NCBI RefSeq assembly: GCF_013396335.1
Contig: NZ_JABWSY010000010.1
Coordinates: forward strand, 105,517 to 169,516
DNA: 64,000 bases
Origin: Bacillus sp. EB106-08-02-XG196
Lineage (GTDB): Bacteria; Bacillota; Bacilli; Bacillales; Cytobacillaceae
Direction: 5' to 3'
Below the pieces are notes generated by a model that was not told the origin of the DNA, made no database searches, and saw only the letters and a list, made by a program, of their open reading frames with translations. The position numbers and the translations under genes are program-made. How positions within the stretch are numbered: position 1 is the stretch's first letter; the number at the start of each line of letters is the position of its first letter. Below, piece after piece: positions 8,079 through 16,760 of this stretch.

Positions 8079-9140
8079 TTATTTAGAGGGCTTGGATTCA
8101 GGATCTATCTTCAAAAGAGTCTCTTTATCGCATATAACAAAAAGCTGGGCATCCTCCGGAATTGGTTCATCGAGTTTTTGATTGATATGCAGGTTCCCGC
8201 GGTCAGCTACGAGTGTTGCTCCCTTATTGAGCAAATCCCTAAAGGCATCTCGGTACGTTTTCCATTCGGATTGTTTCGATATTTCATACATGGATTCTTC
8301 ATACTGACTGCTCATTAGCTCCGAATACATATTTGTGACTCCATGAGAAAACAGTGACCGAACGGCTGCGTGAGAAATCATTTCCTGTGTCGGAATAAAT
8401 TCATCCACCTTTACCTGTTGGAATAACCGGATATGCTTTTGGTATACAACCTCTGCTGTTACATGAATAGGGGTATTTAGTTTTCCTTCAATCGATGTAA
8501 TGGCTGTTGCAATTAGTAAGGTTTTTCCATCAACGAGAAGAGGGTCTTTTGCGCCAATGTTGTCTTGAGTTTTCTGATCAGCAAAGATAATAACACCTTT
8601 GGCTTCAGGTAAATTTGCTTTGTATAGTGTTTCTTCATCGGTTGCATCACCACGAACATAATACAATTGTTTCTCGACCATTGGTGCTTTCTCTAATTCG
8701 TCAATGATGACGATATCAATGGATTTATCTGATTTTAGGATTTCTTGGATGGCAAGCTGTGATTTGTCGCTCCAGCCAATCAGAATGATATGATTTTTGC
8801 CTGTATATTTCATTTCCCCACCAACTTTAAGTTTATCGAACAGATAGACTATTTTTAACACTTTTCCAATAAAGACACTGACAAGTCCAATACCCGTAAT
8901 ATACATAACAATTGTAAATGCCTGACCTAGCTGCGTGACGGGAGCATAGTCTCCAAATCCAACCGTGGCAAGGGTGGTCAGCACCCAGTAGATAGCAGTG
9001 AGGTAGGTTCCAAATGTCTCAGGCTCAATATATAGAACAATATAGGCTGCAAATAAAACGTACAAAATGAATAGTGGGAAAAAGATTCTGTTACGCAGCT
9101 TTGTTAGGTAGTACAGTAATTTTTTAAAAGGCATTCCCAT
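8079..9140 (-). CDS. Two-helix potassium channel with RCK (TrkA-N) domain
   Basis: A 353-residue ion channel. Two membrane helices flank a pore loop whose selectivity filter is TLATVGFGDYAP. After it comes a third hydrophobic stretch leading into a TrkA-N/RCK domain (about residues 115-240), with the nucleotide-binding start HIILIGWSDKSQLA in place of a classic GxGxxG, and a small C-terminal domain. Layout and length match B. subtilis YugO and archaeal MthK. Several in-frame ATGs exist; ATG 9140 has TAGGAG 5 bases upstream. It adjoins the orphan F0 operon, same strand, but with 195 bases between them, so co-transcription is uncertain. Confidence 0.88.
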   Translation of the reverse strand: MGMPFKKLLYYLTKLRNRIFFPLFILYVLFAAYIVLYIEPETFGTYLTAIYWVLTTLATVGFGDYAPVTQLGQAFTIVMYITGIGLVSVFIGKVLKIVYLFDKLKVGGEMKYTGKNHIILIGWSDKSQLAIQEILKSDKSIDIVIIDELEKAPMVEKQLYYVRGDATDEETLYKANLPEAKGVIIFADQKTQDNIGAKDPLLVDGKTLLIATAITSIEGKLNTPIHVTAEVVYQKHIRLFQQVKVDEFIPTQEMISHAAVRSLFSHGVTNMYSELMSSQYEESMYEISKQSEWKTYRDAFRDLLNKGATLVADRGNLHINQKLDEPIPEDAQLFVICDKETLLKIDPESKPSK

Positions 9141-9208
9141 AGTATCTCCTAGCTTTCGTGTCATTGAATAAACTTATTTTCCCAATTAACCCTAAAAAAT
9201 AACCATGA

Positions 9209-9237
9209 TTGGTTTTATGGATTAGAAAGCTTATAAT
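9209..9237 (+). promoter_or_regulatory. Candidate sigma-A promoter for aroK
   Basis: TTGGTT, 17-base spacer, TATAAT; start codon about 38 bases downstream of the -10. Confidence 0.55.
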
Positions 9238-9274
9238 GGTATCAATATTATTTGCCTGTGGGAGATGAAAACCG

Positions 9275-9817
9275 TTGTCATTAAGAGAAAAGAATATTGT
9301 CTTTATTGGGTTTATGGGTGCTGGGAAAACGACGATTGGGAAGCTGGTTGCAAAAAAACTTTATCGAGATTTTATTGATATTGATGAAGAAATTGAAAAA
9401 GAGTATAACATGCCAATTCCGAAAATTTTTGCTGAAATTGGTGAGAAAGCCTTTAGAGAAAAGGAAAAAGAATTCATTCAGAATCTATGTCACTATAAAC
9501 TAAAGATTATTTCTGTGGGCGGCGGAGCATTCCTTCAGGAAGAAATTCGAAAGGTATGCCTTAATTCTAGTATCGTATTTTATTTAGATATTACCTGGGA
9601 TGCTTGGAAGAATCGATTAAGTTTGATTATTGACAGCCGTCCAGTCCTGCAAGGCAAGTCTATGGATGAAATAGAAGAGTTATTTTATAAAAGAAAAGAA
9701 ATCTATGAAAATAACTATCACTCAACGATTGAAATAAGCAATCAAAATATGGATGAATTAGCTGATAGCATTGTAAAAACCCTGAAATTATCTTGGGAGC
9801 TGCATGAAACCAGGTAA
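9275..9817 (+). CDS. aroK: Shikimate kinase
   Basis: A 180-residue P-loop kinase that phosphorylates shikimate in aromatic amino acid synthesis. The Walker A is GFMGAGKTT (residues 12-20), DIDEEIEKEYN carries the shikimate-binding Asp, FREKEKE the conserved Arg, and SVGGGAF the GGG motif; SRPVL supplies the lid Arg region. TTG 9275 is the start with GGGAG about 10 bases upstream. It overlaps or nearly abuts the next gene, aroD, giving a two-gene shikimate pathway operon separate from the usual aro clusters of Bacillus. Confidence 0.9.
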   Translation: MSLREKNIVFIGFMGAGKTTIGKLVAKKLYRDFIDIDEEIEKEYNMPIPKIFAEIGEKAFREKEKEFIQNLCHYKLKIISVGGGAFLQEEIRKVCLNSSIVFYLDITWDAWKNRLSLIIDSRPVLQGKSMDEIEELFYKRKEIYENNYHSTIEISNQNMDELADSIVKTLKLSWELHETR

Positions 9818-9845
9818 AAAAGGTTTGAGCGGAGTGGAGGAGAAG

Positions 9846-10616
9846 ATGAAAAGAAGTGTTACCGTTAAGGGGATAAGTATTGGAGAAGGAGCACCTAAAA
9901 TTTGCGTTCCTATGGTGGGAAGAACGATTGAGGAATTAACAGGGGAAGCAGAGTTTCTTACTACAGTAGATTTGGACATAGTAGAATGGCGTGTCGATTT
10001 TTTTGAGCATGTAGAGGATTTGGAGAAGGTTAGAGAAGCACTGAGTGAAATTCGTTCCATCCTAAATGATACACCACTAGTTTTCACATTCCGCAGTGCA
10101 AAAGAAGGCGGAGAAAAGGAAGTTAGCACGGAGTACTACTTTGAATTAAATAAGGTTATGGCCGAAAGTGGTCAGATTGATATCGTTGATGTCGAGTTGT
10201 TTAATGATGCCGAAGAGGTCAAAAGGCTCGTTGCCACTGCACATGGATACAATGTGTTTGTTATTATTTCTAATCATGATTTTGATAAAACACCGGAAAA
10301 GGAAGAAATTGTGTCTCGATTATGTAAAGCACAAGAATTAGGCGGCGACTTACCTAAAATTGCCGTCATGCCAAAAAGTGCAGCGGATGTTTTAACCCTT
10401 TTAGATGCCACCAATACTATGAATGAGCAATACGCGGACAGACCGATTATTACAATGTCAATGGCAGGTAATGGGGTTATCAGCCGGATAGCAGGTGAAA
10501 TATTTGGTTCTGCTCTGACATTCGGTGCTGCCAAAAAAGCTTCTGCACCTGGCCAGGTGCCTGTCACCGAATTAAGAAGAATTCTTTCGCTGATAAATTC
10601 TAGTTTATCATTGTAG
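9846..10616 (+). CDS. aroD: 3-dehydroquinate dehydratase, type I
   Basis: A 256-residue TIM-barrel enzyme that dehydrates 3-dehydroquinate to 3-dehydroshikimate through a Schiff base. The Schiff-base lysine is in KIAVMPKS and the catalytic His in IISNHDFDKTP; EWRVDFF and the C-terminal APGQVPV substrate-loop also match type I enzymes. ATG 9846 is chosen because GGAGGAG lies 5 bases before it; the upstream ATG at 9804 has no ribosome site and overlaps aroK. Forms an operon with aroK. Type I in Bacillaceae can serve biosynthesis or quinate breakdown; pairing with a kinase favours biosynthesis. Confidence 0.92.
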   Translation: MKRSVTVKGISIGEGAPKICVPMVGRTIEELTGEAEFLTTVDLDIVEWRVDFFEHVEDLEKVREALSEIRSILNDTPLVFTFRSAKEGGEKEVSTEYYFELNKVMAESGQIDIVDVELFNDAEEVKRLVATAHGYNVFVIISNHDFDKTPEKEEIVSRLCKAQELGGDLPKIAVMPKSAADVLTLLDATNTMNEQYADRPIITMSMAGNGVISRIAGEIFGSALTFGAAKKASAPGQVPVTELRRILSLINSSLSL

Positions 10617-10620
10617 TTTT

Positions 10621-10657
10621 TAGGAAAGTACCTGCTATCGGTATTTTCCTTTTTTAG
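10621..10657 (+). terminator. Terminator after aroD
   Basis: GGAAAGTACC and GGTATTTTCC form an imperfect stem followed by six T. Confidence 0.65.
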
Positions 10658-10730
10658 GTAAAGTAGAATTAGAAGAGGATACAGATTCATTATTAGAACA
10701 ACAGCATCCTAAAAAAAGGAGGAAAAATGT

Positions 10731-11231
10731 TTGCCTCATAGACTCTGGATTGCAGTAAATAGTATTTTAATTGTATTTTCGTTTATTTATATCTGGTTTT
10801 TCCGACCGCATGACAGTAATTTGGTGATACTAGCTCAGTTTCTGGCACAAATAGCGATGATTCTGTTTTTAGTTAATATCAATATGTATTTCATCTTTTT
10901 AGTCATACGAAAATCTTCGGTAAGGCAGATAAAGATACGTCTTGCGAAATTTTCAAGAGCCATGATGAAGTGGCATATTAAGATAGCGATTACCGCTACA
11001 ACGATTATTGTCGGTCATGCTGCTATCAATTTATATGAAATTGCACCTGCAGTCGGCTATGGAAACTTAAAACTAGTCAGCGGCTATCTAGCTCTTGCTG
11101 TACTATCAATTACATTATCTGCAGGCTATCTGCGTCATAAAAAGTCTTCTGGGTTTAGACGCAAATTCCATCTATTTACTGCAATGGCCTTTTTCCTCGC
11201 TTTCCTCATACATATGATCTTACCAATCTAG
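10731..11231 (+). CDS. Putative di-heme b-type membrane protein
   Basis: A 166-residue protein with five predicted membrane helices and no family I can name. Two helices each carry a His pair 14 residues apart: WHIKIAITATTIIVGHAA (about residues 82-97) and FHLFTAMAFFLAFLIHM (about 148-163). This H-x13-H doubling is how ferric reductase/NOX and related b-type cytochromes hold two stacked hemes across a membrane, so heme binding is a reasonable inference. TTG 10731 is the start (AAGGAGG 7 bases upstream); a nearer ATG at 10727 is in another frame and stops at once. Transcribed alone, with a terminator on each side. Confidence 0.6.
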   Translation: MPHRLWIAVNSILIVFSFIYIWFFRPHDSNLVILAQFLAQIAMILFLVNINMYFIFLVIRKSSVRQIKIRLAKFSRAMMKWHIKIAITATTIIVGHAAINLYEIAPAVGYGNLKLVSGYLALAVLSITLSAGYLRHKKSSGFRRKFHLFTAMAFFLAFLIHMILPI

Positions 11232-11260
11232 GAGATGGAAGGTATAAACTAAATCAACAT

Positions 11261-11310
11261 AAATGGGACCAAACTTTCCATTAGGGTAATGAAAAGCTGG
11301 TCCCATTTAA
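11261..11310. terminator. Bidirectional terminator
   Basis: AAATGGGACCA and TGGTCCCATTT form an 11-bp stem with a 26-base loop between two converging genes. Confidence 0.7.
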
Positions 11311-11326
11311 TGTATGTTATGATAAT

Positions 11327-12250
11327 TCATCCTTTTGCTTCCATATATAGAGCTTGGATGAATTTTTTTATATTGATGCGGCTGTGATAATTGTCGTCGC
11401 GTTTTTTACCTTCTAGTTCTAGCATTTTGATTCGGATTTGGCTGTAATCAAAGAAACGCGATGAGTAGTTTTCAAACTTTGGGTTGGTATAATCTGTAAG
11501 TCCAAGGGAGGCAACATGTTCTATTGCTTGATGGATCGCTCGGCGGATACGCTGCTCAGCTGCTTTTATTTCCTTTTTGATAACTTCTGGAGAAGCAGAC
11601 GCTCCATACCTTTTTTCGATAACCTTTTCATACAATTCCTTTAATGGAGGGATTTCACGGATCCCATCTTTTTCAAACTGATCCAAAATCGTTAAAATAT
11701 CAAGTAAGTCTTTATTTCCACTCTCGCCAATAATTCCAAGCTCAAAGAGGGTATTTTTTCCGGAACTGACAATTACATTTTGGTGAGTGGAAAAAAGCTT
11801 TTTAGGTTCTTGCATTTGCCTTTGATTACTTAAAAAGTTTAATGATCTTTGAATGTCATTAAGCGATTTCTCCATTCTTAGATGATTGGAAACTTTTTTA
11901 AGGATACTTACCACTTCAAGACGATTTATTGGCTTTGTTATATAATGGTCAACTCCAAGTGCATAAGCTTCACCAATCATATCCTTTGTTTCCACCTGAG
12001 AAATCATAATAATCTTCCCCTGGAAGGAGGGGGAGATTTCCCTGACAGTTTCAATTCCATCACGATTTGGCATGAGTAGGTCAATAAGTAGAATATCGAT
12101 ACCCTGATTGGCTAGAATATCAGAGTAGACCTCGGAACCATCCCCCACCTCTCCAACGATTGTACCTAGACCTTCTTCTTCAATGATATTTGAAAGCATC
12201 ACTCTAATTGTAGCGGAATCATCGACTATTAAAAATTTCAAAGCCCTCAT
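11327..12250 (-). CDS. GlnL (YcbB)-like response regulator
   Basis: A 307-residue regulator. Residues 1-120 are a receiver domain (VDDSATIRV; phosphorylated Asp in ILLIDLLMPNRDG; Lys in ITKPINR). The C-terminal half (about 165-300) matches the YcbB DNA-binding domain found in B. subtilis GlnL, which controls glutamine use. ATG 12250 overlaps the kinase stop by 4 bases (ATGA); a TTG at 12241 with better ribosome-site spacing is an alternative start. Together with the kinase it lies divergently next to dcu-aspA-frdCAB, so its target here is probably C4-dicarboxylate/aspartate use rather than glutaminase. Confidence 0.82.
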   Translation of the reverse strand: MRALKFLIVDDSATIRVMLSNIIEEEGLGTIVGEVGDGSEVYSDILANQGIDILLIDLLMPNRDGIETVREISPSFQGKIIMISQVETKDMIGEAYALGVDHYITKPINRLEVVSILKKVSNHLRMEKSLNDIQRSLNFLSNQRQMQEPKKLFSTHQNVIVSSGKNTLFELGIIGESGNKDLLDILTILDQFEKDGIREIPPLKELYEKVIEKRYGASASPEVIKKEIKAAEQRIRRAIHQAIEHVASLGLTDYTNPKFENYSSRFFDYSQIRIKMLELEGKKRDDNYHSRINIKKFIQALYMEAKG

Positions 12251-13509
12251 CCTCTTTCTGTTAAGCATGCTTCTGGCAGTTGAATGCCAAAAGTGGTTTC
12301 CCCAGTTGTGTCTAGCAACTCCATTTCACCACCAATGGTTTCAATCACATTTTTTATATGTGAAAGACCAATTCCGTTGGATGGGTTACCGGTTTCATCA
12401 AATTTTGTGGTAAAACCAGGTTCAAATATAAATTGTTTATTTTTATTGGAGATTCCCGAACCGTTATCACTAACAATAATTTCGATTGTATCTCCAGTTT
12501 TTGTGACGGAAAGCTTAATCTGTCCTTGTTTAAGGATAGCTTCAACTGAATTTGCTATAAGATTATTGACTAGCGAAAAAAGTATAAAGGTGTTGTAATG
12601 TTGGTGATTACCCGATATATGTACCTGATATTCAATCGACTTTTCCAACATTTCTCCATAGCTTTTATTGGCTGAAATGATAATAGAAACAATATCATCT
12701 ATATGCATAAATTCATTCAAGTTCTCTTTAACCATTAACTTTGAGAGACCGGCATAAATACGCTGATGGTCCTTTTTAATTTCATGCATTTGCCCAGCAA
12801 CCTTAAGGACCGCTTTTGCTTCTTTATTAATCTGGGCCGCCTTTAAATCCCGATAAAGTCCGTAACAAGTACTAGTCAATTCTTCTGCATTCTTCGCTGA
12901 TTTCTTAAGCTGAATCATTTCTACATATAAATTTGAAATCAATAATAATATTTCTTCATTTCTTTGTCTCTGTTGCCCTTTAGCAAGTATTGTTTCCCTT
13001 AAGATAAGAATATTGAAAAAGCCGAGGACGAAGAAACTACGGATAAATGCAATTCCACCAATCATTAAAAAGGTAGTTACAGTAATAGGAACATGAGAAG
13101 TAAAGGTGCGAATGGTGATTTCAACCATACTTGCAATTACTTCCGTCACTACACCCATCAAACCTATAAAGAAGGGCTTTTCATAAAATGTATAGATTTT
13201 AAAAAAATAGAATAATGATGCGTATACAAAATAATAGAAGAAAACTGGGATATTGAGGAAAAACCCATCTGCCAGCTGGAGGAAATCAGTTTGAATGCAA
13301 TACAGCAACATACGAAAAAAGACAACGGCTAATCCTGCTGCAAATCCCGCAGGTATAGGATGAATCTTTCGTAACCATAATAAGGTAAAGAAAAAAAGTG
13401 GCGTACCTAAACTAACTCTAATATCACCATCAATTGGATAGAACTTTAATTCTCCTGCAATTGGTACAGCGATAATTATGAATAAATAGGCCAATAGTTT
13501 TTCACGCAA
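12247..13509 (-). CDS. GlnK (YcbA)-like sensor histidine kinase
   Basis: A 420-residue membrane kinase. Seven or so hydrophobic helices fill residues 1-190, a sensor layout without a large extracellular domain. A dimerisation region follows (IQLKKSAKNAEEL...), then an ATPase domain with N-box NNLIANSVEAIL, G1 box DNGSGI and G2 box GIGLSHIKNVIE. TTG 13509 is the start with GGAAGTG upstream. It is translationally coupled to the regulator. In B. subtilis the GlnK homologue answers glutamine; the neighbours here suggest an aspartate or C4-dicarboxylate signal, which is inference. Confidence 0.82.
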   Translation of the reverse strand: MREKLLAYLFIIIAVPIAGELKFYPIDGDIRVSLGTPLFFFTLLWLRKIHPIPAGFAAGLAVVFFRMLLYCIQTDFLQLADGFFLNIPVFFYYFVYASLFYFFKIYTFYEKPFFIGLMGVVTEVIASMVEITIRTFTSHVPITVTTFLMIGGIAFIRSFFVLGFFNILILRETILAKGQQRQRNEEILLLISNLYVEMIQLKKSAKNAEELTSTCYGLYRDLKAAQINKEAKAVLKVAGQMHEIKKDHQRIYAGLSKLMVKENLNEFMHIDDIVSIIISANKSYGEMLEKSIEYQVHISGNHQHYNTFILFSLVNNLIANSVEAILKQGQIKLSVTKTGDTIEIIVSDNGSGISNKNKQFIFEPGFTTKFDETGNPSNGIGLSHIKNVIETIGGEMELLDTTGETTFGIQLPEACLTERG

Positions 13510-13870
13510 GGTATCACTTCCAATAAGTCTATTTGGTCACATACATCTTAAACGTTTTTTAAGAGATATTACTCTGTTAAAAGTGTCAATTTTATTAAGG
13601 TTTTTCCTGCATGTGTAGTCTTTAGTAGTTTTTAGTAGGCCTGACATTATGCTCAATTTAAGCAGAGGAAGTAAGGATGATATTACTTTTCCAGCTAGCT
13701 TGGCAATTATATTCTATTTTAGAACACGCACCTTAGACGGGTTTCACAAGAAGAAGGATGTATGTGAAGTATTTCACAATTACTCTGGTATAAAGGCGGG
13801 TGAGAGATTTCATAGTTAAATTTTAAAAATTTTTGAGAAAAATCAATTTACCGTATGGAGGTAATCACGA
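13510..13870. other. Divergent control region between the two-component system and dcu
   Basis: A 361-base stretch without a gene. It holds the Fnr-type palindrome at 13763-13778 and A/T-rich sequence around it. TATAAA at 13789-13794 could be a -10 for dcu but places the palindrome nearer than the usual -41.5. The left half (13530-13690) should hold the kinase promoter and possibly GlnL-type target sites; none could be named with confidence. Confidence 0.6.
13763..13778. promoter_or_regulatory. Fnr/Crp-type operator upstream of dcu-aspA-frdCAB
   Basis: TGTGAAGTATTTCACA is a perfect TGTGA-N6-TCACA palindrome, the consensus of Bacillus Fnr, the anaerobic activator. It lies 93 bases before the dcu start codon. 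Oxygen limitation should therefore switch on the operon. Confidence 0.8.
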
Positions 13871-15184
13871 ATGTTTTGGATTCAATTTGCGATAGTACTA
13901 GCATGTATTTTCATTGGGGCCCGGTTGGGCGGGGTTGGACTTGGTGTAATGGGAGGAGTGGGTTTAGCCATTCTCGTTTTCGTATTTGGATTACAGCCAA
14001 CATCCGCTCCTATTGATGTTATGTTAATGATTTTAGCGGTTGTAACTGCAGCAGGTGCATTGCAGGCTTCTGGTGGTATGGAGTATCTTGTCTTTCTTGC
14101 TGAAAAGGCGTTAAGAAAAAATCCGAAGTGGATCACATTTATTGCCCCAATGGTAACATATGTCTTCACATTTTGTGCAGGTACTGGACACGTTGCATAT
14201 TCCGTTTTGCCAGTAATTGCCGAGGTATCACGTGAGTCAGGTATTCGGCCTGAAAGGCCAATGTCAATTGCGGTTATTGCTTCACAGCAGGCGATTACAG
14301 CAAGCCCTATTTCGGCAGCAACGGTAGCCCTTCTTGCCTTGTTGGCAGACTTTAAGATAGATTTACTTGATATTTTAATGATTTGTATTCCGTCTACTTT
14401 TATTGCCTGTATGATTGCAGCATTCGTATCAAGCAAAATGGGTAAGGAACTTAATAATGACCCTGAATACTTGAAGCGTTTGGAAGCAGGATTAGCACCA
14501 ATTAGAAAGGACAAAAAGGAATACCAAGCTAATACAGGTTCAAAGCTTTCAGTAGTGTTCTTCTTATTAGCAGCTGTTCTCGTTGTATTATTGGGATCCT
14601 TTGAGGAATTACGTCCAGCATGGACGATTGATGGAGTGCTTACCCGGATGACTATGCCGGCAGCCATTGAAATAGTAATGCTCACGATTGCAGCCTTGAT
14701 TATCATTTTCTGTAAGCCAAATGTTGATGAAATCGTATCTGGCAGTGTGTTTAAAGCAGGTGCCGCAGCGGTTGTTGCCATTTTTGGTATTGCTTGGATG
14801 GGAGATACGTTCTTCCAAGGAAACATGGCATTAATATCAGGTTCAATCTCAGATTTAGTTACGGCAGCTCCTTGGTTGTTTGCTGTTGCTCTTTTCGCAC
14901 TTTCTATCCTGCTTTATAGCCAGGCAGCAACAGTTCGTACCTTAATGCCTCTTGGTATAACACTAGGAATTAACCCGGTATTACTTATCGCAATGTTTCC
15001 GGCGGTTAACGGATACTTCTTCATTCCGAACTATCCTACAGTGGTCGCAGCAATAAACTTTGACCGCACTGGTACTACTAGAATAGGTAAGTATATTTTA
15101 AACCATAGTTTTATGGTTCCAGGTTTAGTTGCTACAGTTGGTGCAGTTGCAATTGGTATCCTGCTTAGCACAATTATTCTTTAA
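13871..15184 (+). CDS. Anaerobic C4-dicarboxylate transporter, DcuA/DcuB family
   Basis: A 437-residue carrier with about ten membrane helices that exchanges fumarate, malate or aspartate for succinate in anaerobic growth. Family landmarks include ARLGGVGLG near the N-terminus, FCAGTGHVAYSVLPVIAEV, IRPERPMS and ASPISAATVALL. GGAGG lies about 9 bases before ATG 13871. It is the first gene of an operon with aspartase and fumarate reductase. Features of both DcuA and DcuB are present, so no letter is assigned. Aspartate/succinate or fumarate/succinate antiport is the expected job. Confidence 0.9.
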   Translation: MFWIQFAIVLACIFIGARLGGVGLGVMGGVGLAILVFVFGLQPTSAPIDVMLMILAVVTAAGALQASGGMEYLVFLAEKALRKNPKWITFIAPMVTYVFTFCAGTGHVAYSVLPVIAEVSRESGIRPERPMSIAVIASQQAITASPISAATVALLALLADFKIDLLDILMICIPSTFIACMIAAFVSSKMGKELNNDPEYLKRLEAGLAPIRKDKKEYQANTGSKLSVVFFLLAAVLVVLLGSFEELRPAWTIDGVLTRMTMPAAIEIVMLTIAALIIIFCKPNVDEIVSGSVFKAGAAAVVAIFGIAWMGDTFFQGNMALISGSISDLVTAAPWLFAVALFALSILLYSQAATVRTLMPLGITLGINPVLLIAMFPAVNGYFFIPNYPTVVAAINFDRTGTTRIGKYILNHSFMVPGLVATVGAVAIGILLSTIIL

Positions 15185-15219
15185 TTGATATCAAAAAATG
15201 AATTTTGGAGATGACAAGA

Positions 15220-16683
15220 ATGAGTTGTTCAGATAATTTCCGTATTGAAAAAGACTTCCTTGGTGAAAAAAGGGTTCCAATTAATGCATATTATGGTGTC
15301 CAGACGATGAGAGCGGTCGAGAACTTTCCAATCACTGGATATCAAATTGATGAGGCCTTGGTCCGAGCTATGGCAATGGTCAAGAAAGCATCAGCATATG
15401 CGAATGCGGAAATAGGGCAATTGGACAAAAATGTAGCAAATGCAATTATGGCTGCAGCCGATGAAGTAATGGAAGGAAAGCTGCATGACCAATTTATTGT
15501 TGATCCTATTCAAGGTGGTGCAGGTACCTCTATTAACATGAACACAAATGAAGTTCTAGCGAATCGTGCTCTTGAGATAATTGGGGAGATAAAAGGAAAT
15601 TATAAAGTGATTAGCCCCAATTCTCATGTAAATATGGCGCAATCAACTAATGACGCCTTTCCAACTGCTATTCATTTGTCAACTTTAATGACATTGGAAA
15701 CATTAATCAAGGTCATGGAAGAGCTTCACAACGAATTTATGAAAAAGGCAAATGAATTTGATGGCATTATCAAAATGGGCAGAACACACTTACAGGATGC
15801 TGTTCCAATTCTATTGAGCCAGGAATTTGAAGCTTACGCAAGGGTATTAAGAAGAGATATCAAAAGGATTAAAGCAACACGTGATAATTTATATGAAGTA
15901 AATATGGGAGCAACAGCTGTTGGTACCGGTTTAAATGCAGAACCTGATTATATTGAAAAAACAGTTAAGTTCTTAGCGGAATTAACCGGTTATCCAATAA
16001 AAGGATCAGAAGACCTTGTGGACGGAACTCAGAATACAGATGCTTACATTGAGGTATCAGGTGCACTTAAAATCTGTATGCTAAATATGTCTAAGATAGC
16101 GAACGACTTGCGAATGATGACCTCTGGTCCTCGTTGTGGATTAGGCGAAATCAATCTTCCTGCTCGTCAGCCTGGATCCTCTATAATGCCAGGAAAGGTA
16201 AATCCTGTAATGGCAGAAGTATTAAATCAAAGTGCCTTCCAAGTAGTCGGAAACGACTTGACAATTAGTATGGCATCTGAGGCAGGACAATTTGAATTAA
16301 ACGTAATGGAACCAGTAATTGTTTTTAACCTCTTGCAATCTATTAAGATTATGAAAAATGTTTTTACGGTATTCCGTGAACATTGTATAAGCGGAATTAC
16401 AGCTAATAAAGAAAGAATGGAAGCTTACGTAAATAATAGTGTTGGAGTCATAACAGCAATTAATCCGCATGTTGGCTATGAAACAGCCGCTAGTATTGCA
16501 AAAGAAGCCATTGATTCTAACCGGCCAGTCAGAGAAATTGTTCTAGAAAGAGAAGTTTTAACAGCAAGTGAATTGGATATTATATTACATCCATTTGAAA
16601 TGACCAATCCAGGTATAGCTGGTAAGGAGTTACTTAATAAAAAGCGTAATCAAACAGAAGCCAAGGAACTTGTTTTAGTATAG
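15220..16683 (+). CDS. aspA: Aspartate ammonia-lyase (aspartase)
   Basis: A 487-residue enzyme of the fumarase/aspartase superfamily that deaminates L-aspartate to fumarate and ammonia. The signature loop GSSIMPGKVNPV holds the catalytic Ser; GTSINMNTNEV, HVNMAQSTND and MGRTHLQDAVP are the other conserved segments and suit aspartase better than fumarase. ATG 15220 has GGAG 9 bases upstream; two earlier in-frame starts lack a site. Placed between a Dcu carrier and fumarate reductase it supplies fumarate as electron acceptor. A strong hairpin separates it from frdC. Confidence 0.92.
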   Translation: MSCSDNFRIEKDFLGEKRVPINAYYGVQTMRAVENFPITGYQIDEALVRAMAMVKKASAYANAEIGQLDKNVANAIMAAADEVMEGKLHDQFIVDPIQGGAGTSINMNTNEVLANRALEIIGEIKGNYKVISPNSHVNMAQSTNDAFPTAIHLSTLMTLETLIKVMEELHNEFMKKANEFDGIIKMGRTHLQDAVPILLSQEFEAYARVLRRDIKRIKATRDNLYEVNMGATAVGTGLNAEPDYIEKTVKFLAELTGYPIKGSEDLVDGTQNTDAYIEVSGALKICMLNMSKIANDLRMMTSGPRCGLGEINLPARQPGSSIMPGKVNPVMAEVLNQSAFQVVGNDLTISMASEAGQFELNVMEPVIVFNLLQSIKIMKNVFTVFREHCISGITANKERMEAYVNNSVGVITAINPHVGYETAASIAKEAIDSNRPVREIVLEREVLTASELDIILHPFEMTNPGIAGKELLNKKRNQTEAKELVLV

Positions 16684-16694
16684 TTATCATTTGC

Positions 16695-16724
16695 TGGGTG
16701 CCAAGCATACCTGCTAGGCACCCA
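16695..16724 (+). other. Strong intercistronic hairpin between aspA and frdC
   Basis: TGGGTGCC and GGCACCCA pair (8 bp), then an A-A mismatch and a further AGCA/TGCT stem closing a TACC loop. No T run follows, so it is more likely an mRNA processing or stability element than a terminator. Confidence 0.55.
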
Positions 16725-16760
16725 ATCTAAAAAAAGCATCACTGGGAGGTTTACAAAAAT

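Noticed and set aside
10554..10566. GGTGCCTGTCACC inside aroD, identical to the dispersed repeat core
   Set aside because: It encodes the conserved APGQVPVTEL substrate loop of the enzyme and lacks the rest of the repeat, so it is probably coincidence.
13882..14826. 314-codon open frame antisense to dcu
   Set aside because: It mirrors a membrane protein gene; composition is not protein-like and the sense gene is certain.
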